From assembly GCA_016718135.1 (NCBI GenBank), contig JADKEF010000017.1, positions 186,001 through 250,000 on the forward strand: a stretch of DNA of 64,000 bases. The letters run 5' to 3'. Each line of letters starts with the position of its first letter. Position 1 is the stretch's first letter. The position numbers and the translations under genes are program-made. Under the pieces are notes generated by a model, which saw only the letters and a list, made by a program, of their open reading frames with translations, had not been told where the DNA came from and did not search any database. The DNA is from Acidobacteriota bacterium (lineage in GTDB: Bacteria; Acidobacteriota; Blastocatellia; Pyrinomonadales; Pyrinomonadaceae). Below are positions 44,931 to 54,564 of the stretch, one piece after another.

Positions 44931-45803
44931 CTATTTCTTCGAAAGAACGCACATGATCTTATTCTTGGCGAGATATTTCGCGTTGCGGTAGAAAAGGCTT
45001 CCGGCCAATCTTACTACCGGATTTGTGATGCCCATATTTCGCAGATAGAAACTCGCTGGCATCGTGTATTCGCTAGTCTCTTGATATTTCTTGACGCTCA
45101 GACCGCTCTCGGAAACAACTATTTCAAAAGCTCTTCGCGACCAGATCTGTAGGTGATAGATAGAGACCGTGCCGCGAAGTATCTTTGTGTAGAGGGATTT
45201 CGATGTGAATTTTGTCGCCGGGTAGAGCCAGAACTGTTTTGGTGTGTCGATGAAGATGCGGCCGTTCGGCTTGAGCTTGTCGGCGAGTTGTTTGAGCACG
45301 CCCTTGGGATCGCTGACGTGTTCGAAAACGTCGTTAAGAAAGATCAAGTCAAATTTGGTCTCGTCCTCGGCAAACTCAGCAAACGGGATCTGCGTATTCA
45401 TCGCCCGCCACTCATCGAGCAAGGAGTCGTCGAAAATATCCGATATATAAACGTTCGCCTCCGGAAAGTGAGATTTGCAAACCAACGCAAACTGCCCGCC
45501 GCCACCACCGAAATCGAGAACATCGAGCGGCCGTCCACGTTCGCTCTCGTCCGCCACAAAACGCAGCATTTGAGTAAAATTTTGGTGATTGAGGAATGAG
45601 GATTCGGAGTACCACTCGAGAGCATTGACCACGGGCCATGCCTTCGTTTCGCCCTCCGCCATCATCGCATCGTCGCTCTTCGGATACGGCCAGTAAAGCA
45701 ACACTTCGCACCCGCGACACCGCGCCGTATGCTCGAATATCTCAAGATCGGCACTCTGGCAGATCTTGCAGCGAGCATCGGTTGACGGGCCGGTGTCGGA
45801 CAT
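44931..45803 (-). CDS. Class I SAM-dependent methyltransferase with N-terminal zinc ribbon
   Basis: A 290-residue protein. Residues 12-32 form a zinc-ribbon-like element (CKICQSADLEIFEHTARC, then RGC). The methyltransferase core begins LDVLDFGGGGGQFALVC (SAM-binding motif I), has DLIFLNDVFEHVSDPKGVLK (motif II/III) and GRIFIDTPKQFWLY. This resembles methyltransferases that act on sugars or lipids in surface-polymer clusters (Methyltransf_11/12 type). The gene starts 15 nt downstream of the radical SAM gene on the same strand, so the two probably act in one pathway, which is not identified. Confidence 0.85.
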   Translation of the reverse strand: MSDTGPSTDARCKICQSADLEIFEHTARCRGCEVLLYWPYPKSDDAMMAEGETKAWPVVNALEWYSESSFLNHQNFTQMLRFVADESERGRPLDVLDFGGGGGQFALVCKSHFPEANVYISDIFDDSLLDEWRAMNTQIPFAEFAEDETKFDLIFLNDVFEHVSDPKGVLKQLADKLKPNGRIFIDTPKQFWLYPATKFTSKSLYTKILRGTVSIYHLQIWSRRAFEIVVSESGLSVKKYQETSEYTMPASFYLRNMGITNPVVRLAGSLFYRNAKYLAKNKIMCVLSKK

Positions 45804-45818
45804 ATTGTCGATGGAAAA

Positions 45819-46844
45819 TTAGTCAGCCTTAAGGACTTGAGCGACAGTTTCTTTTTTGAGCCCACCGCCATGGCGTTTCGTGTAATCGGCAAGCGAGATC
45901 TGCGGGTCACGCCATGCATCTAGATGGCCCACCTGGTGAACGCATTGGATCGTACAATTCGGAGCACACCATTTTTCGGTGTGATATTCGCGGTGCATGT
46001 CGGCGTGGGTGTATTCGAGTATGGGAATGCCCGGCGTGCCGCGTTGCTGCGAACACCAACTCACGATCCCCGCCTCATCGATATACAAATAACGCGAACC
46101 AGCACGACAACGCCACTCGTAAGTGCCGCCGTCCACGAGCGAATCTTGAAACCAGTTCCAGCGAGCATACGAGCTCGTTCCCTTACTCTTGATCTCCTTG
46201 TAAACCTCTTTCTCCCCCGGCGTCAGCCCCTTGAGCAAGCCGTCTCCGTCATGGATCACACCCACCGTCGATGAGAATCCAAGCTCGCGGGCTCGGTTGG
46301 CGATCTGCAATGCTTCGTCAGGATTTGCAACTCCGCCGCCAACAACGGAATTGATGTTCACCTTAAATTTTGCGTGATCGCGAAGATTGATCAGCTTCGC
46401 ATCGAGCACCTTCAACGACTTTTTCGAAACGTCATCAGGCGTGACATTATCGATCGAGATCTGAAGATAATCGAGCCCAGCCTCATTAAGCTTCTTTACC
46501 TTGTCAGGTTGGAAATAATAGCCGTTAGAGATCAGCCCGGCGATCATTCCGTGATGACGAATACGCTCGATGATCTCGTAGATCTCTGGGTGCATCATCG
46601 GTTCGCCGCCGGAGATGGTGACGACAGAGGTGCCGAGTTCGGCAAGCTTATCGATCCGCTTGAGCATCACATCGATCGCCACCGGATCGCTCGTTTTGTC
46701 GTATTCGTTGCAGTAGGTGCAAGCCAGATTACACCGCCGCATCGGCACAATGTGCACGAGCACCGGATGCTTGGTCGAAGCAAACGCCTTTATCGTATGC
46801 TTCACCCCGCGTGTAAATCTGCTAAAACCACTTGCCTTTGGCAT
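45819..46844 (-). CDS. Radical SAM protein, SPASM-like C-terminus
   Basis: A 341-residue protein. The [4Fe-4S] AdoMet motif is CNLACTYC (Cys38, 42, 45) in VPMRRCNLACTYCNEYDK, followed by VVTISGGEPMMHPEI and a TIM-barrel pattern to about residue 220. A C-terminal cysteine cluster (RCRAGSRYLYIDE, SWCSQQRG, KWCAPNCTIQCVHQ) looks like a site for an auxiliary cluster (SPASM/twitch type). The sequence also recalls HpnH-type enzymes. The substrate is unknown. It sits 15 nt upstream of the methyltransferase with no precursor-peptide gene seen nearby, which makes peptide maturation less likely than small-molecule or lipid modification. Confidence 0.88.
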   Translation of the reverse strand: MPKASGFSRFTRGVKHTIKAFASTKHPVLVHIVPMRRCNLACTYCNEYDKTSDPVAIDVMLKRIDKLAELGTSVVTISGGEPMMHPEIYEIIERIRHHGMIAGLISNGYYFQPDKVKKLNEAGLDYLQISIDNVTPDDVSKKSLKVLDAKLINLRDHAKFKVNINSVVGGGVANPDEALQIANRARELGFSSTVGVIHDGDGLLKGLTPGEKEVYKEIKSKGTSSYARWNWFQDSLVDGGTYEWRCRAGSRYLYIDEAGIVSWCSQQRGTPGIPILEYTHADMHREYHTEKWCAPNCTIQCVHQVGHLDAWRDPQISLADYTKRHGGGLKKETVAQVLKAD

Positions 46845-46916
46845 AAACTTACTCGAAAACCGTCAAACCTTAGATTATAGGATTTGGACGGATTCATTTC
46901 AAACCAAACATAAAAT

Positions 46917-46943
46917 GCCCCGGCCATTCGGACTGACCGGGGC
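46917..46943 (-). terminator. Probable terminator of the LolA-like gene
   Basis: A 7-bp stem (GCCCCGG with CCGGGGC) is followed on the minus strand by a T-rich stretch. It lies just after the stop at 46965, between that gene and the radical SAM gene. Confidence 0.55.
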
Positions 46944-46964
46944 AAACTTTAACTGCCTGAAGAC

Positions 46965-47663
46965 CTAACCCGGAATCCGTTTAACATTGGCAGGATAGTT
47001 AAGTTTGAAGACACCAAGATTAACTTTCTTATTCGGGACATCATTTGTGAGAAGAACTTCCGTGGTGTCGCCGTTCTTCTCTATCACCTTTGCCTGTCTC
47101 GGCATACCGTCTGAGTCAACCCAGATCTCCGCTGCTTTGTAGGAAGTAGAAGTTTTAGGCGTAAGTTCAAGATGCCAGGCATCCCGGCCATTGGACAATT
47201 TTTCCGTTCCTAGGTAAGCGATGTCATAGTTCGCCTTTAGCTGCTCCCGCGTCATGCTCATAAACGCCAGCGCATTTCCGGCCTGGGTACTGCCCTTGGC
47301 CTTGCTCACCTTGCCTTCGATCACTTGATTGCGCGAACCGCCACTGTAGAGTTCATACTCGTCGGCAATGATCGACAAACTCTCGTTCTTCGGTCTGCCG
47401 TTCTCAGTCTTCCAATCAAGCCTGACGCACTGCTTTTTCGACTTACAATTTTGGAGGAGAATCGTCTGCCCGATCAGCGTATCCGTGACGTTGATCTGGG
47501 AATTATGCTTTTTCATCGTAACCGATGCCTCCAGCGACTGTAGATTCTTATTGAAAGTATCCATTCGCTTCAATATCTCGCTGACCTGTGCATTTGCCTC
47601 GCTCACGAACGCGAACATCGCAACCGCAAAAATCATTAACGCATATTGCAAAACTTTCTTCAT
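46965..47663 (-). CDS. LolA-like outer-membrane lipoprotein-sorting family protein
   Basis: A 232-residue exported protein with a signal peptide (residues 1-25, VSEANAQ). The mature part has the LolA-like half-barrel pattern: VSEILKRMDTFNKNLQSLEA, YLGTEKLSNGRDAWHLELTP, KAAEIWVDSDGMPRQAKVIE, and a closing NLGVFKLNYPANVKRIPG. LolA-type proteins ferry lipoproteins or glycolipids through the periplasm. The relation here is structural, so the cargo is not certain. It lies in the same orientation as an ABC ATPase and a second LolA-like lipoprotein. Confidence 0.75.
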   Translation of the reverse strand: MKKVLQYALMIFAVAMFAFVSEANAQVSEILKRMDTFNKNLQSLEASVTMKKHNSQINVTDTLIGQTILLQNCKSKKQCVRLDWKTENGRPKNESLSIIADEYELYSGGSRNQVIEGKVSKAKGSTQAGNALAFMSMTREQLKANYDIAYLGTEKLSNGRDAWHLELTPKTSTSYKAAEIWVDSDGMPRQAKVIEKNGDTTEVLLTNDVPNKKVNLGVFKLNYPANVKRIPG

Positions 47664-47859
47664 AAAACTTCTTCCCCAGACAAGCCAAAGTCTCTAACTT
47701 CGACGGCTTGATTTCCACAAGGGTTGCATGCCGAAAGCCTAATTAAACCACTCCTTCGGCGAGAGAAAAATGAAACACATGATCAAAATACAAAGAATGT
47801 CCCATTGCCACGAGGCACGTTCATAGCTCCAATTTATCACGTTCTTCATATGCAAAAGT
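47664..47859. other. Intergenic, no gene seen
   Basis: This gap separates the LolA-like gene from the ABC ATPase. I see no hairpin, promoter or credible ORF. The permease expected for the ATPase is not here. Confidence 0.4.
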
Positions 47860-48534
47860 TCAATTAACTATGTGCCCGTCACGCATCTGGATCGTCCGTC
47901 CGCACGCCGCGGCCGCTTCAGGGTTGTGCGTGATCATGATGATCGTCTGGTTAAATTTTTGGTTCAACTCTTTGAACATTTCAAGTACGATCTCCGAATT
48001 TTCCGTATCGAGATTACCCGTTGGCTCGTCAGCGAGAATTATTGCTGGTGCGTTGACTATCGCACGGGCCAAAGCGACACGCTGCTGTTCACCACCGGAA
48101 AGCTCCAACGGCTTATGGTGCATTTTATTCTCGAGTTTGAGCAGACGCAAGACCTCGCGGCGGCGGTCGGAATTTTTGCTGCCGCTCCCGGTGTGGATCT
48201 TCTCGGCCAGTTTAAGATTGCCCTCTGCACTCAACGTTGGGAAAAGATTGAAACGCTGAAATACAAAACCGATCTTTCGCCGACGAATATCAGTCCGCTG
48301 GGCGTCAGAAAGCTGTGCCAGGTCCTCGCCGTCGATCACAATGCTGCCGCTCGTCGGCGACAGCAATCCGCCTAGCAGATGAAGCAGCGTCGATTTGCCA
48401 CAGCCTGACGGGCCCATTATGGCAACAAACTCGCCCTCAGCAACGTCGAGCGATACGCCACGCAGAGCCGGAACGTCGAGCTTGCCGATCTTGTACGATT
48501 TCTTGAGATCTACGGTTTGGAGAATTGATTTCAT
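47860..48534 (-). CDS. ABC transporter ATP-binding protein, LolD/MacB type
   Basis: A 224-residue ATPase. Walker A is GPSGCGKSTLLHLLGGL, the Q-loop GFVFQRFNLFPTL, the signature LSGGEQQRVALARAI, and Walker B IILADEPTGNLD, with the H-switch as MITHNPEAA. The GxLxPTSGSI segment and the short length place it with LolD, MacB and FtsE-type ATPases, which work with MacB-like permeases. No permease is encoded next to it. It follows the DUF4292/LolA-like lipoprotein by 8 nt, so lipoprotein trafficking is a reasonable inference. Confidence 0.9.
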   Translation of the reverse strand: MKSILQTVDLKKSYKIGKLDVPALRGVSLDVAEGEFVAIMGPSGCGKSTLLHLLGGLLSPTSGSIVIDGEDLAQLSDAQRTDIRRRKIGFVFQRFNLFPTLSAEGNLKLAEKIHTGSGSKNSDRRREVLRLLKLENKMHHKPLELSGGEQQRVALARAIVNAPAIILADEPTGNLDTENSEIVLEMFKELNQKFNQTIIMITHNPEAAAACGRTIQMRDGHIVN

Positions 48535-48542
48535 CTAATAGG

Positions 48543-49617
48543 CTATCGCTTTTGCGAAAGTGCTCTCCTGGACGAAGGGTCCGGCAGATCGCTTTTCGAA
48601 GCTTCTGATCAAGATCAACCTCCTCAAGGTCCCACGAATTTTGCAGAACAAATGCCGAATCCTGAAAGTTATTGCCGATCGTTACCGCCCCGGGCGTCTG
48701 TATGTCAGACTTCATCGAGTATCTCTCCTTCGGACGGGTCACCTGTATCTCAAGCGGCAGATTCAAGTAATCACCCGTTTCCGTCAACTTGCCTTCCTTT
48801 TCCGTAAACGATGTCCGACTCGATCTCGCCCTGCACATCAAAAATCTGCTGGCGAGCGAGCCTTATACCGCCGACCCGGTCAAACCAAAAGCGCCGCGCG
48901 ATCCTAAGGCCATCCGCCTGTGTTTTCAAATTCATCAAGCAGATAGTATCCCCGCATAACATTCCGAAGCGGCGATTTCTTGGCTACGGTCAGGTCTTCT
49001 TCCACCTGGTAGATCGTACTCTGCGTATAGACATTGACGTCCGTAACAGGTCGGACCATCATCGCGTCGGTAAAATGCTGCGGACGCATGTTCGCAAATG
49101 CATTGACGCTTTTCTTTGGCCCCTTTTCCGCCATTGCAGACCGGCAGACTCCAGCTTAATTTCTTCTGGAGAGGCGAATAGTCTGCCTTATTAGTGCCCT
49201 TTACAAATTTCTTGTATTTTCCGCTGCCGCCATCCTGCAGTATCGCGACTCGAAAGCCCTGGCCGTCCGATGTCATCTGAGCAACATCCGTCTTGATGAC
49301 GGGCACCTTGACCTTAAGCAGGATCTTTCCGGGCCGCTGTACGACTATCTCGCCCTCGGCCTCGCGGTAAACTTCCTTGGTACCGAATTCGGCAAACGAA
49401 TTATCCTCAAATTTGAGATCCATCTTCGCACGCATCGAATCGACACGTGCAAACCGGTTTATCTCATTAACGAGTTCGGCCTGAGTAGCGTTCTTGGTCG
49501 CGAGCAAAGTCGCAGTCTTGCTCTCTTTCTTGACGATATTGCAACCGCCGGCAAGGACACTTAGGGAAAGTGTGGCCAAGATGAAGAAACGAATCTTGAT
49601 CTACCAAAAACTTCATC
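48543..49617 (-). CDS. LolA-like/DUF4292 lipoprotein, frameshifted
   Basis: Frames join into a lipoprotein of about 350 residues. IRFFILATLSLSVLAGGC carries a lipobox, so it is anchored. The next part has LVNEINRFARVDSMRAKMDL, VVQRPGKILLKVKVPVIKTD and DGQGFRVAILQDGG. Then come ANMRPQHFTDAMMVRPVTDV and RNVMRGYYLLDEFENT, with a closing WFDRVGGIRLARQQIFDVQG and YLNLPLEIQVTRPKERY. This is the DUF4292/LolA-like half-barrel pattern. At least four indels interrupt it, near 49590, 49140, 48920 and 48800. The exact stop is uncertain (48543 is one candidate). It precedes the LolD-like ATPase. Confidence 0.65.
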
Positions 49618-49787
49618 CCAATCTGATGGTTCCAATTAGCTTTGTCGTTGCAAACCAAAACCGACCGACCATAAACCGCATCAAACCGCAAATAATAGCA
49701 CTTCAAATCACGTTTTGCTAACAAGAAAAGACGCGGATGCGAGGCAAATGTGCTCCCCGCACCGCGTGCTTTTGAAGACTAACGAAA

Positions 49788-50124
49788 CTATTGGCCAAAG
49801 GCCCCCGACCCGCGGGTGAAATAATCCTGCATCGTGTACGAGAACATTATCGCCAGCCAGAAAAAGCTGCCGACCGCCGATAGCCAGATCAGCCCTGGGC
49901 TCCAACTACACGTGCATGAAAAACAGCATCACGCACGCCATCTTGGAGAACGCGATCAACAGAGCTACCAACGTATTCACCCCAGGAAAGAATTCCAGTC
50001 CAGATCTCGGTAGCCGACGAAATAGGTCATGATCGTTCCGACAACGAGTATAAGAAACATCCCAATATACTTGGGTATATTCATATGCTCATGATCGTTC
50101 GTGTTCGTAATGTGTATCAGACAT
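49788..50124 (-). CDS. coxD: Cytochrome c oxidase subunit IV (CoxD/CyoD-like), frameshifted
   Basis: A strong GGGAGG ribosome site precedes the ATG at 50124 (MSDTHYEH). After an indel, NDHEHMNIPKYIGMFLILVV follows, then TYFVGYRDL. Another frame carries NTLVALLIAFSKMACVMLFF and MHV, and a final one ends MQDYFTRGSGAFGQ. The three helices and the order fit the prokaryotic subunit IV of caa3-type oxidases, about 110 residues. Three indels break it. It is the last gene of the act-cox operon, 11 nt after coxC. Confidence 0.75.
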
Positions 50125-50135
50125 CTTAAGCCTCC

Positions 50136-51026
50136 CTAATGCATGAAATGTCGCCCGAGCAAATAAAGCAGCGGGAACAGGAAAATCCAGACAATATCGA
50201 CGAAGTGCCAATAGAGGCCGGACATTTCGACCGGCATGTAATAATCGACTGTAGGTAATTGCCCGGAACGCCATCCACAGCAGCCACGCCATCAGCCCAA
50301 GGCCGACGACCATATGCAGGGCATGAAGCCCGGTCATCACAAAATAGATCCAGAAAAAGATCCGGACCTTGTCGCGAAACTTGTTCGCATCGATCTTCGC
50401 CATTCTCGCCTTGAAAAATAACCGATCTTCTCCGGACTGCGTCAGATAATTCTTATCCTGACCAAGCTTCGCCAGCGAGCAATCCGTCCACTGAAATTCA
50501 CCGCGGATTGACGTATTCGTGCTTGACGTTGTGGTCGTACTCCCAACATGGCTTGGCATGATCGTCGTGACCGCCGGTTGCCGGCGGCAGGCTTGACCTT
50601 CTTATTCAGGCCCGCGACCGGGATCAGGCCATCATTGTACTTATCCGTGTATTCGACCGCCTTGACCCCAAGAAAGACCGCGCCAAAGAACATCGTCAAC
50701 ACTATCAGGATGACCTGCATGTTGCGGTTGCTCTTTTGTGCGTAGTAAACCGTCAGAGCCATCGTCAACGAACTGACGATAAGCACAAGCGTGTTTAAAC
50801 CGCCCCAAAAAGCGTCGAGGTGATTACTACCCGCGGCAAAAGCCATCGGATATTTTGAACGAAATACGAAATAGGCCGTGAAGAGTCCGCCGAAGAACAG
50901 GATCTCCTGTACCAGGAACATCCACATCCCGATCGAGACGCTCTCTTCCTGCTGGCCCATGTCTTCGAACTGATGCTGAAGCCCGGGTTCGTGGTAAACA
51001 AATTTGTCAGAGTTATGTGCAGACAT
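50136..51026 (-). CDS. coxC: Cytochrome c oxidase subunit III, frameshifted
   Basis: The start at 51026 gives MSAHNSDKFVYHEPGLQHQF. Then come VSIGMWMFLVQEILFFGGLF, FWGGLNTLVLIVSSLTMALT, VILIVLTMFFGAVFLGVKAV and, after an indel, FFWIYFVMTGLHALHMVVGL. A further indel gives GLYWHFVDIVWIFLFPLLYL, the canonical last helix. The stop at 50136 follows RHFMH. The protein of about 295 residues is a seven-helix subunit III, which stabilises the oxidase. Two or more indels are present near 50560 and 50250. Confidence 0.88.
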
Positions 51027-51027
51027 T

Positions 51028-52696
51028 TTAGACTTTTGCTGCCTCCCGTGCGCGAGCTCCTTCGAGATCGAGGCCGCTTTCTTCGCCAAATTCGTACGCT
51101 TCCCAGGTTACTACCGGCATTACTTCAAAATTCTCCGTAGGTGGAGGTGAACTCGTACGCCATTCGAGACCGGGGTGCATCCACGGATTGTCGCCAGCCG
51201 CCTTTCCAAAGAACAACGAGTGGAACAAATAAACGACCGGCATTACCAAACCAACACCGAGAACGGATGCTCCGGCGGTCGAAAAGATGTTGAGAACTTG
51301 CAATTCCTCTGGATAGGCCGCATAACGTCGCGGCATTCCCTGATACCCAAGGATGAACTGTGGGAAGAAAGTAAGGTTAAATCCAACGAAAATGAGCATC
51401 GCCGAAACCTTACCCCAGAATTCCGAGTACATTTTACCCGTCATCTTAGGCCACCAATAGTGGATACCGCCGAGATAAGCGACCACCTGACCGCCGACCA
51501 TGACGTAGTGAAAGTGGGCAACGATAAAGTATGTATCCGTCAAATGAACCGTCAGGCCCATCGCCCCGAGGAACAATCCGGTCAAACCGCCGATCAGGAA
51601 CAATCCCATGAAACCGATCGCATAAAGCATCGGTGTATCGAAGGAGACCGAACCTTTGTACATGGTCGCCGTCCAGTTGAACATCTTGATCGCCGACGGT
51701 ACGGCAACGACCATGGTCAGGAACGAGAACACCATCCCGGCGTACATCGACTGGCCCGATACAAACATGTGATGTCCCCAGACGAGGAAACCAAACACCG
51801 CGATCGCGATCGAGGAGAAGGCAATGAATTCGTAACCGAAGACCTTCTTGCGGGAGAAATTAGAGATCAGCTCGGAGATAACACCCATCCCAGGCAAGAT
51901 CATGATGTACACGGCCGGATGCGAGTAGAACCAAAACAAATGCTGAAACAGGATCGGGTCACCCCCAATCGACGGATCGAAGATACCTACCCCCGCCACT
52001 CGTTCGATCGCTAGCAGAAGGATCGTGATCGCGACCACGGGAGTTCCCAGGAACCATCACAAGGCTCGTCGCGTAGTGTGCCCATACGAAGAGAGGCATT
52101 CTGAACCACGTCATGCCCGGGGCACGCATCGTATGGATGGTGACAATAAAGTTCAGACCGGTAAGGATCGACGAAAAGCCATTGATAAAAATGCCCAACC
52201 CAACCAGCATCACATACGAGTTGGAAAAAGTCGTACTGTAAGGCGTGTAGAATGTCCAACCTGTGTCAACACCACCCTGCATCAATGCAAACAACGTCAA
52301 GGCTCCGCCGATCCAGTAAATGTAAAGGCTAAGCAAGTTGATGCGGGGAAGAGCCAGATCCTTGGCACCGATCATGATCGGCAAAAGGAAATTACCGAGG
52401 ATCGCCGGGATTGACGGGATCAGGAAGAAAAAGATCATCAGCACGCCGTGCTGTGTAAAGACCTTGTTATACGTTCCCGTTTCGAGCAGATCGCTGTTCG
52501 GCGTGAGCAATTCGAGTCGAATCGCTCCTGCATACAGGCCGCCCATCATAAAGAAGACCGACACCGACACCAAATACATAATCGCGATCCGCTTATGATC
52601 TTTGGTCAGCAGCCACGACTTCAGTGTGCTGCCATTGGTGATGTAGTTCAACTTTGACTCGCCGTAACCTGTCGAAATTGCTTCTTGCGCGTTCAT
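51028..52696 (-). CDS. coxA: Cytochrome c oxidase subunit I (A2-type), one frameshift
   Basis: The catalytic subunit carrying heme a, heme a3 and CuB. The N-terminal piece (52696 to about 52040) has LLTKDHKRIAIMYLVSVSVF and KVFTQHGVLMIFFFLIP. The C-terminal piece resumes at VVAITILLLAIERVAGVGIF. The active-site helix reads LFWFYSHPAVYIMILPGMG: the YSHPAVY motif lacks the Glu of A1 enzymes (GHPEVY) and is typical of A2-type oxidases. HVFGH-type ligands appear as FLVWGHHMFVSG and FIVAHFHYVMVGG. One indel near 52040 splits it. coxC begins directly after its stop. Confidence 0.95.
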
Positions 52697-52708
52697 AATC
52701 TCTTAAAA

Positions 52709-53737
52709 CTACTTATTGCTGTTCGCCACTGCCATCGGAGCAGTCGTGTTCGCCGCCGGCTTCGCATCGGGCTTGTTTGCCGCCGCGGGAGCATTTGTCG
52801 CGGGAGCAGTCGACGCCGCGGCATTCGGAGTAAGCGATTTGATGTATGCGACCAACGCATTTAACTGCTCCTCAGTCACCTGCCCCTTGAAGGTCGGCAT
52901 GATCGGCTGGAAGCCCTCGACCACCTGCGATGCAGGATTGAGGATCGAATTGCGAAGATACTGTTCGTCAGCCTTAACTGTCGAACCGCCGACGAGTTTT
53001 ACGTCGTGATTAAATATTCCTTCAAGCTTTGCACGCCCGCGTGACACGATGCACAGCCAAGTTTGTTCTCAAATAGATCCTTGCCCTGCTCGACCGGCGT
53101 CTGGCCGGAAACGTTGCCGCTCAGCCAATTATCAAAATCACGCTGCTCCATCACGTAGACCCAACCGCCCATTCCGGAGTGATTCAGGCCGCAGTATTCG
53201 GCACAATAGAGATGGTATTTGCCCGGCTTTGTCGCCTGGAACCACATATAGGTGTATCGACCGGGAACCACGTCAGCTTTTGTTCGAAAGGCAGGTATGA
53301 AGAAGTCGTGGAGAACATCCTCCGTGGTCATCGTCAGCTTGATGTTGCGGCCGACCGGAACGTGGAGTTCGTTTATCTCACGCTGTCCGGTCTCGTGCTG
53401 GATCTTCCCACATCCACTGCTTACCGACGACATAGATCTCCATCGAGTCATCCGGCGGGCGTAAACTGCTTAAAATAAACGATCGCTCCGCCGAGAAAAA
53501 TCGTCATCGAAATGACAAAAGGGATGATCGACCAAACCGTCTCGAGCACCATCGAACCATGCATCTCCTCCGGCGTGGCAAATTTCTCTTTCGCGGTATT
53601 TGGGCGAAAAAGAAGATCGCAGCGACGACTGGTATCGAAAATGCGACACTCACCGCGATCAGGTAGAAATACAAATAATCTACCTGCCACGCGAACGACG
53701 AGGCTTGCTCCGGAAAAAATGGTACCCAATTCTGCAT
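52709..53737 (-). CDS. coxB: Cytochrome c oxidase subunit II with fused cytochrome c domain, frameshifted
   Basis: The start at 53737 gives MQNWVPFFPEQASSFAWQVD with two N-terminal helices (LYFYLIAVSVAFSIPVVAAI; LETVWSIIPFVISMTIFLGG). After indels the CuA domain follows: LHVPVGRNIKLTMTTEDVLH, FFIPAFRTKADVVPGRYTYM and the copper ligands CAEYCGLNHSGMGG. A C-terminal cytochrome c domain has ENKLGCASCH, then FQPIMPTFKGQVTEEQLNAL with the axial Met, and an Ala/Pro-rich tail. Such fusion makes this a caa3-type oxidase. At least three indels break the frame. The leader is a run of 7-bp repeats with no ribosome site. Confidence 0.92.
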
Positions 53738-53740
53738 AAT

Positions 53741-53775
53741 CAGTTGTCAGTTGTCAGTTGTCAGTGGTCAGTTGT
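53741..53775. repeat. 7-bp tandem repeat before coxB
   Basis: Five heptamers in register: CAGTTGT three times, CAGTGGT, then CAGTTGT. The array begins 3 nt before the coxB ATG (53737, minus strand) and occupies the place where a ribosome site would be. Confidence 0.9.
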
Positions 53776-53793
53776 CCGAAAGACCTTTCGAGC

Positions 53794-53828
53794 ACTGTTC
53801 ACTATTCACTGTTCACTATCCACTAACT
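53794..53828. repeat. 7-bp tandem repeat across the SCO stop codon
   Basis: Heptamers in register read ACTGTTC, ACTATTC, ACTGTTC, ACTATCC and ACTAACT. They cover the stop codon and the last codons (KLVDSEQ) of the SCO gene. The same unit, inverted, occurs in its signal-peptide codons. Confidence 0.85.
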
Positions 53829-54564
53829 TTCGTTTGTTCCTCCGCCAGAACACAAAACCCATCAACCCCATACTCAAGAACGGTGGCAATTCCGCCCAAA
53901 GCATCACCTTAAGGATCGCAAACCCATACTTCCCCGTCGATGGATCATAATGATAGCAATAAAGCAAGAACTGCTCAGCCGCATTGCCCACCTTGCTCTC
54001 TGCCGATTCCATAACGGCGAATTTGAGATCTTTCGGGTGCATATAGCTGGCTTTCTTGCTCTCGGCAAGGCCCGGCTTATCAAACTCTTTTGAGTCGAAG
54101 CTGATCGCTACCACATCAAATTCCTTACCAGCGTCAAATGTTACGCCCTTGAGCGACCCGGTCAATCCGTTCAGCACCTGATTGCACAGCATCGGGCACT
54201 CGTAATAGACAAAAGCGATGATCACCGGCCGGCCGCTGTTGAAATAGCTGCCTAGCTTTACAAGATCGCCAGACTCATCCTTAAACTGTGTGTCCAACGG
54301 CAGTTGGTCTCCCAGCTTCTGCTCGATACCAACTTTCTTGAGCGTCTCGGGCAATCCGCTTCCCTCGCTGATCGACGGATCGTATGTTCGAGGACTGTAA
54401 AGCGGCGAATTGTAATGCTCGCTTTTTTGAGCGTGGGTAGTGAACAGTGAGCAGTGGACAGTGAACAGTGTCAGAGAAAGAGCGAAACATACCTTCCGGT
54501 ACCGTCCAAAAAAACTGTAAACTTTTGAGCAACTACTGTTCACTTTTCTCTGATAACTATTCAC
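53806..54564 (-). CDS. SCO1/SenC-family copper chaperone
   Basis: A protein of about 250 residues that helps build the CuA centre of cytochrome oxidase. It has the thioredoxin-like SCO fold with the copper motif FVYYECPMLCNQVLNGL (CxxxC), a preceding LGSYFNSGRPVIIA strand, VDLKFAVMESAESK, and a C-terminal membrane helix (LPPFLSMGLMGFVFWRRNKR). The signal sequence TLFTVHCSLFTTHAQ is encoded by 7-bp repeats. The start is doubtful: the frame opens at a GTG at 54564 inside another repeat run, while an ATG at about 54493 lies in a different frame. The position between act and cox genes is typical. Confidence 0.88.
   Translation of the reverse strand: MNSYQRKVNSSCSKVYSFFGRYRKVCFALSLTLFTVHCSLFTTHAQKSEHYNSPLYSPRTYDPSISEGSGLPETLKKVGIEQKLGDQLPLDTQFKDESGDLVKLGSYFNSGRPVIIAFVYYECPMLCNQVLNGLTGSLKGVTFDAGKEFDVVAISFDSKEFDKPGLAESKKASYMHPKDLKFAVMESAESKVGNAAEQFLLYCYHYDPSTGKYGFAILKVMLWAELPPFLSMGLMGFVFWRRNKRKLVDSEQ

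Noticed and set aside
51175..52014. 279-codon ORF opposite coxA
   Set aside because: It is an antisense shadow of the oxidase subunit I gene, with a His/Arg/Asp-rich composition.
53741..53828. Regular repeats that could suggest a CRISPR array
   Set aside because: The units are 7 bp, contiguous and without spacers. No cas gene is present anywhere in the window.
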